This document shows positions 52,157 through 63,200 of a DNA stretch of 64,000 nucleotides, in pieces (position 1 is the stretch's first letter; the number at the start of each line of letters is the position of its first letter). The notes beneath the pieces are model-generated. The model did not search any database. It worked only from the letters and a program-made list of their open reading frames with translations, and had not been told where the DNA came from. Both the position numbers and the translations under genes were made by a program. Origin of the DNA: Flavobacteriales bacterium (GTDB lineage: Bacteria; Bacteroidota; Bacteroidia; Flavobacteriales; Flavobacteriaceae); assembly GCA_011526365.1 (NCBI GenBank), contig WTIO01000082.1:1-64000 (forward strand), read 5' to 3'.

Positions 52157-53104
52157 TTATTTTTTGTCACTTTTTGGTTGATACGGTTTGTTTTTACGTC
52201 CAAAAAGGGAGAAATGGACATAGCGCTTGGGGTTTTCCTTTAAATCCGACAACAAGGCTTCTAATTCTGCAAGTGTAGCATTGAGAATGTCATATACATC
52301 AGTGTTATTAATGAGTTTTCCTGCCGTCCCCTCCCCTGCTTCAATGGCTCCTAAAATGGTGTCTAATTTTACCGCAATGGCATCGTATTTCGAAAGGATA
52401 GCTTTAACGTCCAGTGTGGCTAAAGAATCTGAAATGGTGGTGATGTTATCTGTTGTAGCCGCTAGGTTTTTGAGCGTGGTATCAATTTCGTTTTTATTGG
52501 CATCCACTATTTTTTCCATAGTGTTGGTAAGCCCATCGATATTTTTAATGGTGCGCGACAAGCCTTCCAATGATGTTTTCAGATTTGTTTGTGTTTGTGC
52601 ATCCAGTACATTGCGAACACCCACAAACAACGAATCTACACTGGTGAGTGTACTTGTAATTTTTTGCTGTAATGGAGCAATTTGCTGATTGATCAATTGG
52701 GTAAGCCCGGGTTGCACTGCAGCGGGCAACGTGTCACCGCTTTTGATGACTGCCCCAGAAGCAAAATCAGGTGAAATGGAAATTGCCTTCCCCCCTATAA
52801 GCCCTGCCTCATAGAGCACCGCTGTACTGTTGGGAGAAAATTTCATATCGGGGCGTAAGCGCATGGTTACTAAAATTTTAGTTGTGCCTGGGTACAGGTC
52901 AATATTGGAAACTTTCCCAATATTTAACCCATTGATGGTTACTTTAGCCCCTAACTCGAGCCCTTCTACCTCATCGTAAAGCGTGTATACTTCCTTTTGA
53001 TTGTTAAAGATGGATTTGCCTTTTAAAAAATTAAAGCCAAAATAAAACATGGCCAGGCCGATGCTTACAAAAAAGGTGGTTTTTATTTCACGAGATATTT
53101 TCAA
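52157..53104 (-). CDS. MlaD/MCE family protein
   Basis: Protein of 315 residues with an N-terminal membrane anchor (TTFFVSIGLAMFYFGFNFL) and an MCE domain (YDEVEGLELGAKVTINGLN, IGKVSNIDL). The rest is a long helical stretch (about 140-290, many Asn/Thr/Leu heptads) and a basic C-terminus (FGRKNKPYQPKSDKK). MCE proteins bind lipid between membranes, so it likely takes part in lipid transport between inner and outer membrane. No Mla ABC genes are nearby. First of the operon with the Fe-S redox genes (three-base gap). Confidence 0.9.
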   Translation of the reverse strand: MKISREIKTTFFVSIGLAMFYFGFNFLKGKSIFNNQKEVYTLYDEVEGLELGAKVTINGLNIGKVSNIDLYPGTTKILVTMRLRPDMKFSPNSTAVLYEAGLIGGKAISISPDFASGAVIKSGDTLPAAVQPGLTQLINQQIAPLQQKITSTLTSVDSLFVGVRNVLDAQTQTNLKTSLEGLSRTIKNIDGLTNTMEKIVDANKNEIDTTLKNLAATTDNITTISDSLATLDVKAILSKYDAIAVKLDTILGAIEAGEGTAGKLINNTDVYDILNATLAELEALLSDLKENPKRYVHFSLFGRKNKPYQPKSDKK

Positions 53105-53168
53105 AATAAGATACTTGAATTACAAACTTACGAAATTATTAGCCCGTTGATTGACGATAGCAAAAGCA

Positions 53169-54287
53169 TTATAAAACATTTTTTAACGGGACTTTTTTTC
53201 CGTTTTTAAAGGCCACTATAAAGGCCTCTTTATAGCCTTTCCTTTTGGCTTTGGAGAGAGCTCTTTTCGCTTGGTTGTAGCTGGACGAGGCTCCGAAATA
53301 GTAGCGGTATAATTTCCCCTCTTTGCTTCTTGTAATATCTTTTAACCCCTTAAAATTGTAACTTTTTGTTGCTACTGCCTTTCGGGACGCAGCTATTTGC
53401 ACCTTAAAGGTTACGGCTGTGGTGGTAGGTTGGGCTGCTGTATCGGAAACAGTTTCCTCAGCCGGAGGTAAACTGCTGCTGACATCCGCAATATTGGTTT
53501 GCAAATCGCTTTTGTAATCTACAATAGCTTGTGCTATGGTACTGGCCATTTGCGATTGCCCCTTTTTGGAGTTGAGATAGGCCCCTTCTTTTCTATTGGT
53601 TAAAAAACCTGTTTCTACCAACACACTGGGCATGTAGGAGTATTTTAAAACAATAAAACCTGCCTGTTTTACGGTACGGTCTTTACGCCCTAAATTTCTT
53701 ACAAACCGCTTTTGTATGGCAGCAGCTGCCACAATGCTCTGATCTAAATAGGTTTCTTGCATCAGGGTGAGTCCAATAACTGCTTCGGGATTGTTGGGGT
53801 CAAACCCTTCGTACTTGGCTTCGTAATTGTCTTCAAAAAAGATTACAGAATTTTCCTTCCGTGCTACTTCAAAATTCCTTTGATTGGCATGAAGTCCCAA
53901 AACAAAGGTCCCGGCACCATAGGCTTGGGAGGTATGGGCATCACAATGAATGGAAACAAACAAGTCCGCATCTGCTCTATTGGCAATATTGGCGCGTTCA
54001 ATGAGATCAATATACTTGTCTGTTTTTCGGGTGTAGAGCACTTTGATATCTTTGCGCTTTTCTAAAATTTTACCTATTTGCAAGGCAATACTTAAGGCAA
54101 TTTTCTTTTCAAAATACCCATTTCCTCTATTTCCTGGATCCTTACCCCCATGCCCTGCGTCGAGGACAACAACAAACTGTTCACTTGGTGGAGGGGTATC
54201 CTGGGCTAAGGTACCATAAAGCGCAAAAGGAAAATAAAAGCACAATAATAGGGTTAAAAACCGGAAAATAAATTGCTTTTTTAGCAT
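53169..54287 (-). CDS. N-acetylmuramoyl-L-alanine amidase
   Basis: Zinc amidase of about 372 residues, Amidase_3 type. Metal and catalytic sites: VVLDAGHGGKDPGNRG, FEKKIALSIA, FVSIHCDAHTSQ and SVLVETGFLTN. It has a signal peptide. The C-terminal 80 residues (FKVQIAASRK ... FGASSSYNQAKRALSKAK) resemble a SPOR domain that binds denuded glycan, so it may act at the septum. ATG at 54287 is preferred; the ORF extends seven codons further. Divergent from the lptD gene. Confidence 0.9.
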   Translation of the reverse strand: MLKKQFIFRFLTLLLCFYFPFALYGTLAQDTPPPSEQFVVVLDAGHGGKDPGNRGNGYFEKKIALSIALQIGKILEKRKDIKVLYTRKTDKYIDLIERANIANRADADLFVSIHCDAHTSQAYGAGTFVLGLHANQRNFEVARKENSVIFFEDNYEAKYEGFDPNNPEAVIGLTLMQETYLDQSIVAAAAIQKRFVRNLGRKDRTVKQAGFIVLKYSYMPSVLVETGFLTNRKEGAYLNSKKGQSQMASTIAQAIVDYKSDLQTNIADVSSSLPPAEETVSDTAAQPTTTAVTFKVQIAASRKAVATKSYNFKGLKDITRSKEGKLYRYYFGASSSYNQAKRALSKAKRKGYKEAFIVAFKNGKKVPLKNVL

Positions 54288-54330
54288 TCTATTATGTTTT
54301 AAAACCACAGTCCACTCTAAAAATTATGTG

Positions 54331-54338
54331 TAATTTTG
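54331..54338 (+). promoter_or_regulatory. -7 box within the 5' end of the LptD ORF
   Basis: TAATTTTG, a perfect TAnnTTTG box, lies inside the first codons of the longest ORF. If used, transcription starts near 54343 and the true start codon must be downstream, at TTG 54380. The upstream TTG is weak. Confidence 0.35.
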
Positions 54339-54379
54339 GCCGACGGGTTGAACTGCTAACAAATTTAGGATTAATCATC

Positions 54380-56968
54380 TTGCAAGCAAAGTCTTTTTAT
54401 ACACTAGGGTTGTTAATATGTTTTACGCTAGCTCCTGTGTTTGCGCAAAATCCAACAGCAGCGAAAGCAACTCCTACAACACCAACTACCTCCGAAGTAC
54501 TGCAAGACAGCCTACCCCAAAATGAACCCCTTCTTTTGGATAAGGTGCGTTACAAAGCCAAGGATTCCATTATTATTGATAAGAAAAACAACAAGCTCTA
54601 CTTGTACAACGAAGCAGAAATGGAATACCAGGACATGTTGATACAATCGGGCTTAATAGTTTTAGACTACAAAAACAACGAAGTCTATGCGGGACGTATT
54701 GCCATTGACACCGCTGGTACCTTGGCACAATACCCCTATTTTAAACAAGCCGGTAATGAAGTAAACCCTGACTCTATACGTTTTAATTTTACGACCCAAA
54801 AGGCACTTATTTGGAATTCGAAGTCATCGGAAGCAGGAATGAATGTGTTTGCTGGCTACACCAAAAAAGAAAACGATTCGGTGTTTTACCTTCAAAATGC
54901 CAAAGTAACCACCGCAGGGGAATTGGAAGATGCCGATTACTATTTTAAAACCCGCCGTGCCAAACTGGTGCCTGGAGGAAAAATTGTCACAGGATTCACC
55001 AATATGTTTATTGCCGATGTCCCTACTCCAGTAGCCTTGCCCTTTGCGTACTTCCCTTCCAATCAAAGTCAGGCTTCGGGCTTTATATTTCCAACCATAG
55101 GCGAAAACAACAACCGGGGCTATGCCATACAAAACGGAGGGTACTATTTTGATTTGTCGGAATATTTTAACCTCAGCCTAATGGGGGATTACTATACCAA
55201 TGGTAGTTATGGGTTTCGAGTGGACAGTCAATATAGGAAACGCTACAAATACTCAGGGAACCTTAGTTTTCGTTATGAAAATTTAATTGCTGGAGCGCGA
55301 GGGCTTCCTGGCTATTCTAAATCCACCGTGTACAACATCCGTTGGTCACACGCAAAGGATACTAAGGCCAGTCCCTATTCTAACTTTTCTGCCTCAGTAA
55401 ACTATGGGAGTAGCGACTACTACCAACAGTCGGTAAACAATTTAAATTCGCCCAATTTTTTAAATAACAATTTAAGTTCCTCCATATCTTACAACAAAAC
55501 CTTTCCAGGTTCACCTCGGGTTAACACTTCAATTACCACCTCTTTATCACAAAATTCAAATACCAAGCAGGTGAACCTAACGCTCCCTACATTTCAGGCC
55601 AATATGGAGCGTATTTTCCCCTTTGCCCCTAAAAACGGCACCAAAAAAGGGTTTATTCAAAACATCAACTTTCAATATACCACACGAGCAGAGCAACGCA
55701 TTATAACTCAGGAGGATCAACTGTTTCAAAAAGGGATGTTTAAAAACGCACGCTCGGGCATGATTCACAACATCCCCCTAACGACAAACTTTAAATTGTT
55801 CAAGTACCTCAGTGTGTCTATGGGAGGAAATTACAAAGAGGTGTGGACCCCAAAAACTGTTCGCTATCAAAATTATGATGCCACCCTTGGCGCTGCTGTT
55901 TTAGACACCATCAACAAGTTTGATGCATTTAGAACCTACAATATGAGTGCGAGTATGGGAACTACGGTATATGGTGTAGTGAATTTTGAAAAGGGAAAAA
56001 TTCGTTCTGTACGACATACCATCCGCCCTTCCATCAGTTACTCTGTTAACCCTAGTTTTGAACAGTATTACGATGAGTACATTATTGATGCCGAAGGAAA
56101 TACGCGTGAGTACACCCGTTTTCAAACCAGTCTTTTTGGCACTCCAGGGAAAAGCTTTTCCAGTAGTATGGGAATTAGTGTTGCTAATAATTTCGAAGCA
56201 AAGGTGGTAGACAAGGACACCACAAACACCGAACTCAAAAAAATCAATCTACTAAAAAACCTCAACTTTTCTACAGCATACAACTTTGCTCAAGACTCCC
56301 TGCGTTGGAGTCCTGTGCGAATGACTACAGGAATAGATGCCTTACAAGGAAAAATGAATATTAATGTGGGGGCCACCTTTGATCCCTACGGCCTAGACGT
56401 AAACAATCAACGGTATAATACCTTTGATTTTCGCATGACCAGTGCTAATGTAAATATGAGTTATTCCATAAACAGCAGTGCTTTTGACGGCGGTGAAGGA
56501 GTAGAAGACAACTTTGAAACCGCTTCCAGTGGTGGCCGCTCCGACGATTTATTTGGCCAAGCACCCAGTATTACAAATAGAAATACAGGAGATGAAGAGG
56601 AATCCCCAGTTAAAACCTATCCCCTATTTCGAACAAAAATTCCATGGAACCTAAAAATCGCCCATTCCCTTACCTATAGCAATAGTAGGGGGCAAAACGA
56701 TTTTTCTAATAATTCGCTTATGTTTTCGGGCAATATAGAACTCACTCCAAAATGGAAGGTAGGCCTCTCCTCTGGTTATGACTTTAAGGGGAAAGGTTTC
56801 ACCTACACCCAATTGCGTTTTGACCGAAACCTCGACAGCTGGAAAATGAACTTCAGCTGGGTACCTTTTAGTGACCGTTCCTCTTGGAACTTCTTTATCG
56901 GTATCAAGTCAGGGATGTTAAGTGATATCAAATACGAGAAAAACCGCGAACCCGATCGATCTTTATAA
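54380..56968 (+). CDS. LPS assembly outer-membrane protein LptD-like
   Basis: Beta-barrel outer-membrane protein of about 862 residues. After a signal (FYTLGLLICFTLAPVFAQ) the N-terminal domain (about 50-260) has OstA/LptA-like jellyroll sequence (DSIIIDKKNNKLYLYNEAEM). A large barrel follows with GYYFDLSEYFNLSLMGDYYT and many aromatic-ended strands. It inserts lipopolysaccharide into the outer leaflet. I prefer the TTG at 54380 over the ATG at 54326 because a promoter box lies between. RidA follows after nine bases. Lipoprotein partner LptE is not in the window. Confidence 0.83.
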   Translation: MQAKSFYTLGLLICFTLAPVFAQNPTAAKATPTTPTTSEVLQDSLPQNEPLLLDKVRYKAKDSIIIDKKNNKLYLYNEAEMEYQDMLIQSGLIVLDYKNNEVYAGRIAIDTAGTLAQYPYFKQAGNEVNPDSIRFNFTTQKALIWNSKSSEAGMNVFAGYTKKENDSVFYLQNAKVTTAGELEDADYYFKTRRAKLVPGGKIVTGFTNMFIADVPTPVALPFAYFPSNQSQASGFIFPTIGENNNRGYAIQNGGYYFDLSEYFNLSLMGDYYTNGSYGFRVDSQYRKRYKYSGNLSFRYENLIAGARGLPGYSKSTVYNIRWSHAKDTKASPYSNFSASVNYGSSDYYQQSVNNLNSPNFLNNNLSSSISYNKTFPGSPRVNTSITTSLSQNSNTKQVNLTLPTFQANMERIFPFAPKNGTKKGFIQNINFQYTTRAEQRIITQEDQLFQKGMFKNARSGMIHNIPLTTNFKLFKYLSVSMGGNYKEVWTPKTVRYQNYDATLGAAVLDTINKFDAFRTYNMSASMGTTVYGVVNFEKGKIRSVRHTIRPSISYSVNPSFEQYYDEYIIDAEGNTREYTRFQTSLFGTPGKSFSSSMGISVANNFEAKVVDKDTTNTELKKINLLKNLNFSTAYNFAQDSLRWSPVRMTTGIDALQGKMNINVGATFDPYGLDVNNQRYNTFDFRMTSANVNMSYSINSSAFDGGEGVEDNFETASSGGRSDDLFGQAPSITNRNTGDEEESPVKTYPLFRTKIPWNLKIAHSLTYSNSRGQNDFSNNSLMFSGNIELTPKWKVGLSSGYDFKGKGFTYTQLRFDRNLDSWKMNFSWVPFSDRSSWNFFIGIKSGMLSDIKYEKNREPDRSL

Positions 56969-56977
56969 CTTTTAACT

Positions 56978-57358
56978 ATGAAAAAAATAATTACTACCGT
57001 TGATGCCCCTGCACCCATTGGACCTTACAATCAAGCTGTGCAGCACGGGGATACAATTTTCTTATCTGGACAAATTGCGCTTGATCCTGCTACAATGATA
57101 TTGGTCAATGGCACGATAAAAGAGGAAACCGAACAAGTAATGCAAAATCTGGCGGCTGTACTTAAAGCTGCTGGATCAGATTTCAGTAAGGTGATAAAGA
57201 CCACTATTTTCCTCAGTGATATGGACTATTTTCAAGAGGTAAATGAAGTTTATGGAAGTCATTTTGACGAAGTCATAGCCCCAGCACGAGAAACGGTTGC
57301 AGTACGTACGTTACCAAAAAGTGTAAACGTTGAAATTGCAATGATTGCCCACGTTTGA
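56978..57358 (+). CDS. ridA: RidA family enamine/imine deaminase
   Basis: Protein of 126 residues forming trimers that hydrolyse reactive enamine intermediates from PLP enzymes. Typical sequence: IGPYNQAVQHGDTIFLSGQI, and near the C-terminus the conserved Arg in APARETVAV and Glu in VNVEIAMIA. Cytoplasmic. Ends four bases from the convergent sugar kinase gene. It may be cotranscribed with the lptD gene. Confidence 0.93.
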   Translation: MKKIITTVDAPAPIGPYNQAVQHGDTIFLSGQIALDPATMILVNGTIKEETEQVMQNLAAVLKAAGSDFSKVIKTTIFLSDMDYFQEVNEVYGSHFDEVIAPARETVAVRTLPKSVNVEIAMIAHV

Positions 57359-57362
57359 TCTT

Positions 57363-58229
57363 TTAGGGGAAAGATTTGTCGAGTTTGTTTTTGTGGTAAG
57401 CTACCAAACCGTCTATTGGGCGCTTGATAACATTTCCCATGGACAAATTAAATTCCTCTAGCACCTGCTCAAGTTCTTTTTGAAGGAAATGTGAAATAGA
57501 TCCTACAAAGTGAATGGGAATCTCTTGAGCATCTGGAAATTGCAAAATTTGATGCTTGACGAAGCGAATAATTCCATTGCGGATAATCTCCTGAAATATT
57601 GGGTGCTGTTTGTGCTCAATTATAAACTTTGCAAAACGCGCCAAATAGGTGTTGGGATTTTCTTTACGGTAGATGTTCTCTTTAATTACATCTGCGCTTA
57701 AGTCGTACTCCTTTTCAAATTTTTCGGCCAATTCTTTTGGCATTTCATTAAAGTAATAACTGCGAATCAATTGCTTGCCGTAAAAATTACCGCTGGCCTC
57801 ATCCATTAAAACATAACCGAGGGAAATTACTCTTTGATCGATGTTTTCTCCATCAAAATAGGTACAGTTAGAACCTGTCCCAAGAATGCATACAATGGAA
57901 GGAGTTCCCATGGTAGCTGCAGAATACACTGCAGCGTAGGTATCTTCTTTTACAATGAGCTCTGCGGCGGTAAAAATCTCGCGGAATACTTTTGTTATGC
58001 GTTCTTGTGGTGATGCTACCCCACAACCTGCACCATAAAAATACAAGTGGGTTACTTTTTCCCTGTTCTGATACAGCTCAAAGTTGTTAATGATCCGTTC
58101 ATTGAGTATAGCACTGGAAAGTACCTGAGGGTTTAGTCCTAAGGTTTGGGTAGAAAATAATACCACTCCCTTATTATCTATGGCAATCCAGTCCGTTTTG
58201 GTGGATCCACTATCAACTACAAGTATCAT
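57363..58229 (-). CDS. BadF/BadG-type sugar kinase (N-acetylglucosamine kinase-like)
   Basis: ASKHA-fold kinase of 288 residues. The first phosphate loop is VVDSGSTKTDWIAID, the second ILGTGSNCTYFDG, and DEASGNFYGKQLI is typical of the BadF/BadG/BcrA/BcrD family. Relatives phosphorylate N-acetylglucosamine or related amino sugars; activation of benzoyl-CoA reductase is excluded by its lack of cluster Cys. Last gene of the pfkA-gapA operon, separated by one base, so it may feed amino sugars into glycolysis. Confidence 0.85.
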   Translation of the reverse strand: MILVVDSGSTKTDWIAIDNKGVVLFSTQTLGLNPQVLSSAILNERIINNFELYQNREKVTHLYFYGAGCGVASPQERITKVFREIFTAAELIVKEDTYAAVYSAATMGTPSIVCILGTGSNCTYFDGENIDQRVISLGYVLMDEASGNFYGKQLIRSYYFNEMPKELAEKFEKEYDLSADVIKENIYRKENPNTYLARFAKFIIEHKQHPIFQEIIRNGIIRFVKHQILQFPDAQEIPIHFVGSISHFLQKELEQVLEEFNLSMGNVIKRPIDGLVAYHKNKLDKSFP

Positions 58230-58230
58230 C

Positions 58231-59229
<999 letters not shown>

Positions 59230-59249
59230 TTAATTTGATTTTATTGTGT

Positions 59250-60233
59250 TTAAATTGTTAGTATATCCGAAACGCGGATAAGATTTTTGTTGATATTTGA
59301 TTTTCCTTTAATAGCCTTATCTAAGTCGGTAAGTATCATTGTATCGTTGTCGATACCTACCATGATGTTGGACTTTCCATCCAAGAGAGATTCTACAGCA
59401 AATACCCCCATACGTGAAGCCAATACACGATCGAAACAGCTGGGAGCGCCGCCACGTTGCATGTGTCCAAGAACAGATACACGAACCTCATAATGGGGCA
59501 TGTTTTTTTCGACATAAGCAGCCAACTCAAATACATTTTTCCCGGTTTTATCACCTTCGGCAACCACAACGATACTAGATGATTTTCCAGACTTTTCACT
59601 ACGTTTTAAGGAGTCTAGCATACGTTCAATTCCCATGTCTTCTTCGGGAATTAATATTTCTTCTGCGCCAGAGCCAATACCTGCATTTAATGCAATGTGA
59701 CCTGCATCACGTCCCATAACTTCCACAAAAAACAAACGGTTGTGAGAAATGGCCGTATCGCGGATTTTGTCAATCACCTCGGTAACGGTGTTAAGGGCGG
59801 TGTCGTAGCCAATAGTATGGCTCGTTCCAAAAATATCGTTGTCTATAGTTCCTGGAATGCCAATTACGGGCACTCCAAACTCTTTTTGGAAGATCATAGC
59901 TCCGGTAAAAGATCCGTCACCTCCAATTACCACTAAAGCATCAATATTGTTTTTATTAATATTCTCATAGGCTTTTTTGCGTCCTTCCTTAGTTCGGAAT
60001 TCCAAGCACCGTGCTGATTTTAACATGGTACCCCCTTTATTGATAATATTGTTTACACTGCGAGGAGTGGTAGAAACAATATCGTTGTCAATAAGCCCTT
60101 GGTAACCGCGGTAGATGGCCTTACATTTTTTGTCGTGAAAAATTGAAGCACGTACTACAGCGCGAATAGCGGCGTTCATCCCGGGAGCATCGCCCCCTGA
60201 AGTTAATACGCCTATGGTGTTAATCGCATTCAT
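59250..60233 (-). CDS. pfkA: ATP-dependent 6-phosphofructokinase
   Basis: PfkA of 327 residues. ATP and substrate sites: TSGGDAPGMNAAIRAV, IGGDGSFTGA (ATP-type Gly at the key position), IPGTIDNDIFGTSHT (catalytic Asp) and EVMGRDAGHIA. It phosphorylates fructose-6-phosphate and controls entry into glycolysis. First gene of the operon with gapA and the sugar kinase. The promoter lies in the 58-base gap after the TamB gene's end. Confidence 0.95.
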   Translation of the reverse strand: MNAINTIGVLTSGGDAPGMNAAIRAVVRASIFHDKKCKAIYRGYQGLIDNDIVSTTPRSVNNIINKGGTMLKSARCLEFRTKEGRKKAYENINKNNIDALVVIGGDGSFTGAMIFQKEFGVPVIGIPGTIDNDIFGTSHTIGYDTALNTVTEVIDKIRDTAISHNRLFFVEVMGRDAGHIALNAGIGSGAEEILIPEEDMGIERMLDSLKRSEKSGKSSSIVVVAEGDKTGKNVFELAAYVEKNMPHYEVRVSVLGHMQRGGAPSCFDRVLASRMGVFAVESLLDGKSNIMVGIDNDTMILTDLDKAIKGKSNINKNLIRVSDILTI

Positions 60234-60291
60234 AAAATCCGACGCAATTTACTATTATTTTGCTTGTGATTTTTGGAAATACTAAAAAAAT

Positions 60292-63200
60292 CTAATTGTT
60301 CTTAGGAACTATATTTACCCCGGCTTCTTGAAATGTGGTAGGGGTCGGCTGTTTATTTTCCTGTGCTCCTTTTACAATTTTATTGAGCAATTCAGAAAAT
60401 GTATCAAAATCTACCTGATAGTTGAGCCCCATGCCTTGGGTGTAGCCCAACTGATCGCCAAAAAATCGGAATTCATTTTCTTTATTGAACACTTTTGCTT
60501 TTAGGGTACCTTCTTCGTTGAGGATAAAGTCAATTTGCACATTACCCACAATAAGGGTTTCTTCTACTCCACCCACAGGAACACCAATTTTTCCATTGAT
60601 TAAAATTCGATCGCTTATTTGAGTTGAAAGTGTAAGTCCTAAGCGGTCTTCGGACACTAAATCCACGGGGCTACTTTTATCCCCCTGTAAATAGTTAACC
60701 CCTACTTTAAGTTTTTCGTTGTTTTCATCTAAAAGGCTGGAGAAAACATCTGAAGCTTTTTCGTAGAGATTATTTGCCAACCCTTGCATGGATACCCCAA
60801 CATCGCTAATAAAAATACCTTGCGATAAAAGTGATAGGGCTTGCAATTGGCTTCGCTGGGGATCATTTAGGCGGTATTGCAACTCTGTAACTACTGCTCC
60901 CCCAGTGGTAGGAAAATCAATTTCAAATGTAGGATCGTCGGGTCGGAGTAAATCTCCCTGTAAACGAATGCGAACATCAGTAGGGATTTTTCGATTGAAA
61001 TCGGGATTGTCAAGTAACAACGCTGGATTAGCACCTCCTGGTACTGCGTACACAGCTTCAAAATCCATTTGTGCTCCTAGGGGATCTCCTTCCCATACGA
61101 CAGTTCCTCCGGGGCGCAAACTAAATTTTTTGTCCAAAACACCTAAATTCCTAAAGTTGTACACACCTTCGGTAGCAATAAAATCGCCCCACATATTAAA
61201 ACTCCCTTTGGTGTTATAGGTCATTAATAAATTCCCTAGTCCACTGCCATTGAGGGTGCTGTTTGTCTCAGGGTCAATGACAATTCCTATAGCTGCATCT
61301 GGGGTTAGTTCTAGCTCCATACGAACTTCGAGCCCCGATTGAGTATCGGTAGGTGTGGCTTCATCATTGGTTGCATTTTTGTTGACAAACGAAATAAAAG
61401 AGGTGTCAGCAGCATCAGGAGTATCGTTCCAGGGAATTTCAATTGCTGTCTTAGGTTCTGTTTTTCCTTGCAATACCAATTCAGGAGATTTAAAAGGTCC
61501 TGTTAAATCAATAGTGCCCGAAAAAAATCCTTGACCATAAAAGGAAGCAGATGGACTAGGAGGTGTATTGAGCAAATGTAAACCCGGAGTGGTAATTGCA
61601 AGGTTCGATCGCCAATCCTTAAAGTTGTTGTGCAGCAATTGTCCGTTGAGCACTGCATTGTCTTCAGCTTCGGCACTTTTTATGGTAACTGTATTAAAAG
61701 TAAAGGTATTGTCCGTCAATTGAACCCTTGCGCCAGATTGGACCTTATATTCCGTATTTAAAACTGGTATTTGAAAGCCTGCCTCATTCATTGTCCAACG
61801 CCCTTGATGCTGAAGTGCAGCAATAGGACCGAAAAGACTTGTTGTTCCACTGACGTTTCCCTTAATGTTCGTAAGGGCATTTCCTCCCAGCGGATTTAAA
61901 AAGGCCAAAGGAAACGTATCAAACGTTAAATTTAAATCCAATTTTGGCTGGGCTTCTGAAAAGGTTAAACTTCCATTTCCTTGTAACAAACGCCTGTTTT
62001 TGGTTGTCGTGTTAAAGTTTAATGCATAGGCTCCAAAAGCGGTATTTCCTTTACTGTCAACAGTGAATTTTCCCAACAGAGTGTTGTTAATGCTAAATGT
62101 ATCTATTCCCCCGTTGAGCAGAAAAACGTTTTGTTCGGCAGAACGTTGTACCTGAACATCAAGTGTGGCTTCCCCTTTAAACTCAAAGTTTTTAGTTTTT
62201 GGCAGTACACTCTCTAAGGCCACCTCAATAAGTGAGACATCAGCACTAAAGTTATTTAAAGCAACAAAATACCCTTTAGCTTGAATAAAGTCTTTTGGTG
62301 CACGCGCTGCGAATTCTAGGACATCTAACCGTCCTGTGGAAGTATTATACTGAAAACCGTGATTGTGACTATTCATGGGATTTAGTTGCCAGGATTTTCC
62401 ACGAAAACGAATGCCTGAGGGAGCGATATAAAAAAACTGATTCCCACCATTTTGGCGTTGCCTCAATTGGAACTCAAACTGGTCTTCCTGAGGGCCAAAA
62501 GCCTTTGTATCAATAGCAAGGCCTTCATCGGTTTGTACACTTTTGATGGCTACTGAATGAAATGGGTACTTATTGACCCAAAGACGCTCCATGGTAAGGG
62601 TGCTTTCTTGGGCCTTGTCAGCTAAAATCGTAATAGCAATCCCCGCAGCTTCTGTGGTGTTATTTCGCCACTTGGGCATCTTTAAATTCAAAAATCCCAA
62701 ATTGGCTGCGGTGGTTAATTTTCCTTTGATGGTAACCTCTTTTTCACTTTGCCAATTAGGGTCTAAGGCTGAAAAAATCTTTTTCCCGATAATGATATCA
62801 ATATCACAATAACTTCCGGGGACTACATATTGATTTTTAAAAAAGGGAAAGGCCCCGTTTAGTGTTTTAAGCACTAGTGCAGGAAGTGCTGTGATGGCAA
62901 ATTGGCCCTTGAGTACTCCTCGAATAAGATCAGCATCTTGTATGATAAGCTGACGTTCTTGATCGGTTTTCTTAAACTGAAGTACAAAATCTTTAAACTG
63001 GGTTGTGGTGGCCGTATTGGTAAGTTGTAAGGCATTGGTACTAATATTCCCTACTACATCTTGTAATGTACTGCCTTGAAGCGTTCCTACAAACTTCCCC
63101 GACATACGGTAAACCTCTGGGGTGGTGCTGCCTAGGAGTGGGAATTGTGCTTCTGTTAGGTTGGTAATAAATGTATGCCGTGGAACGGCTTCGTTTAGTG

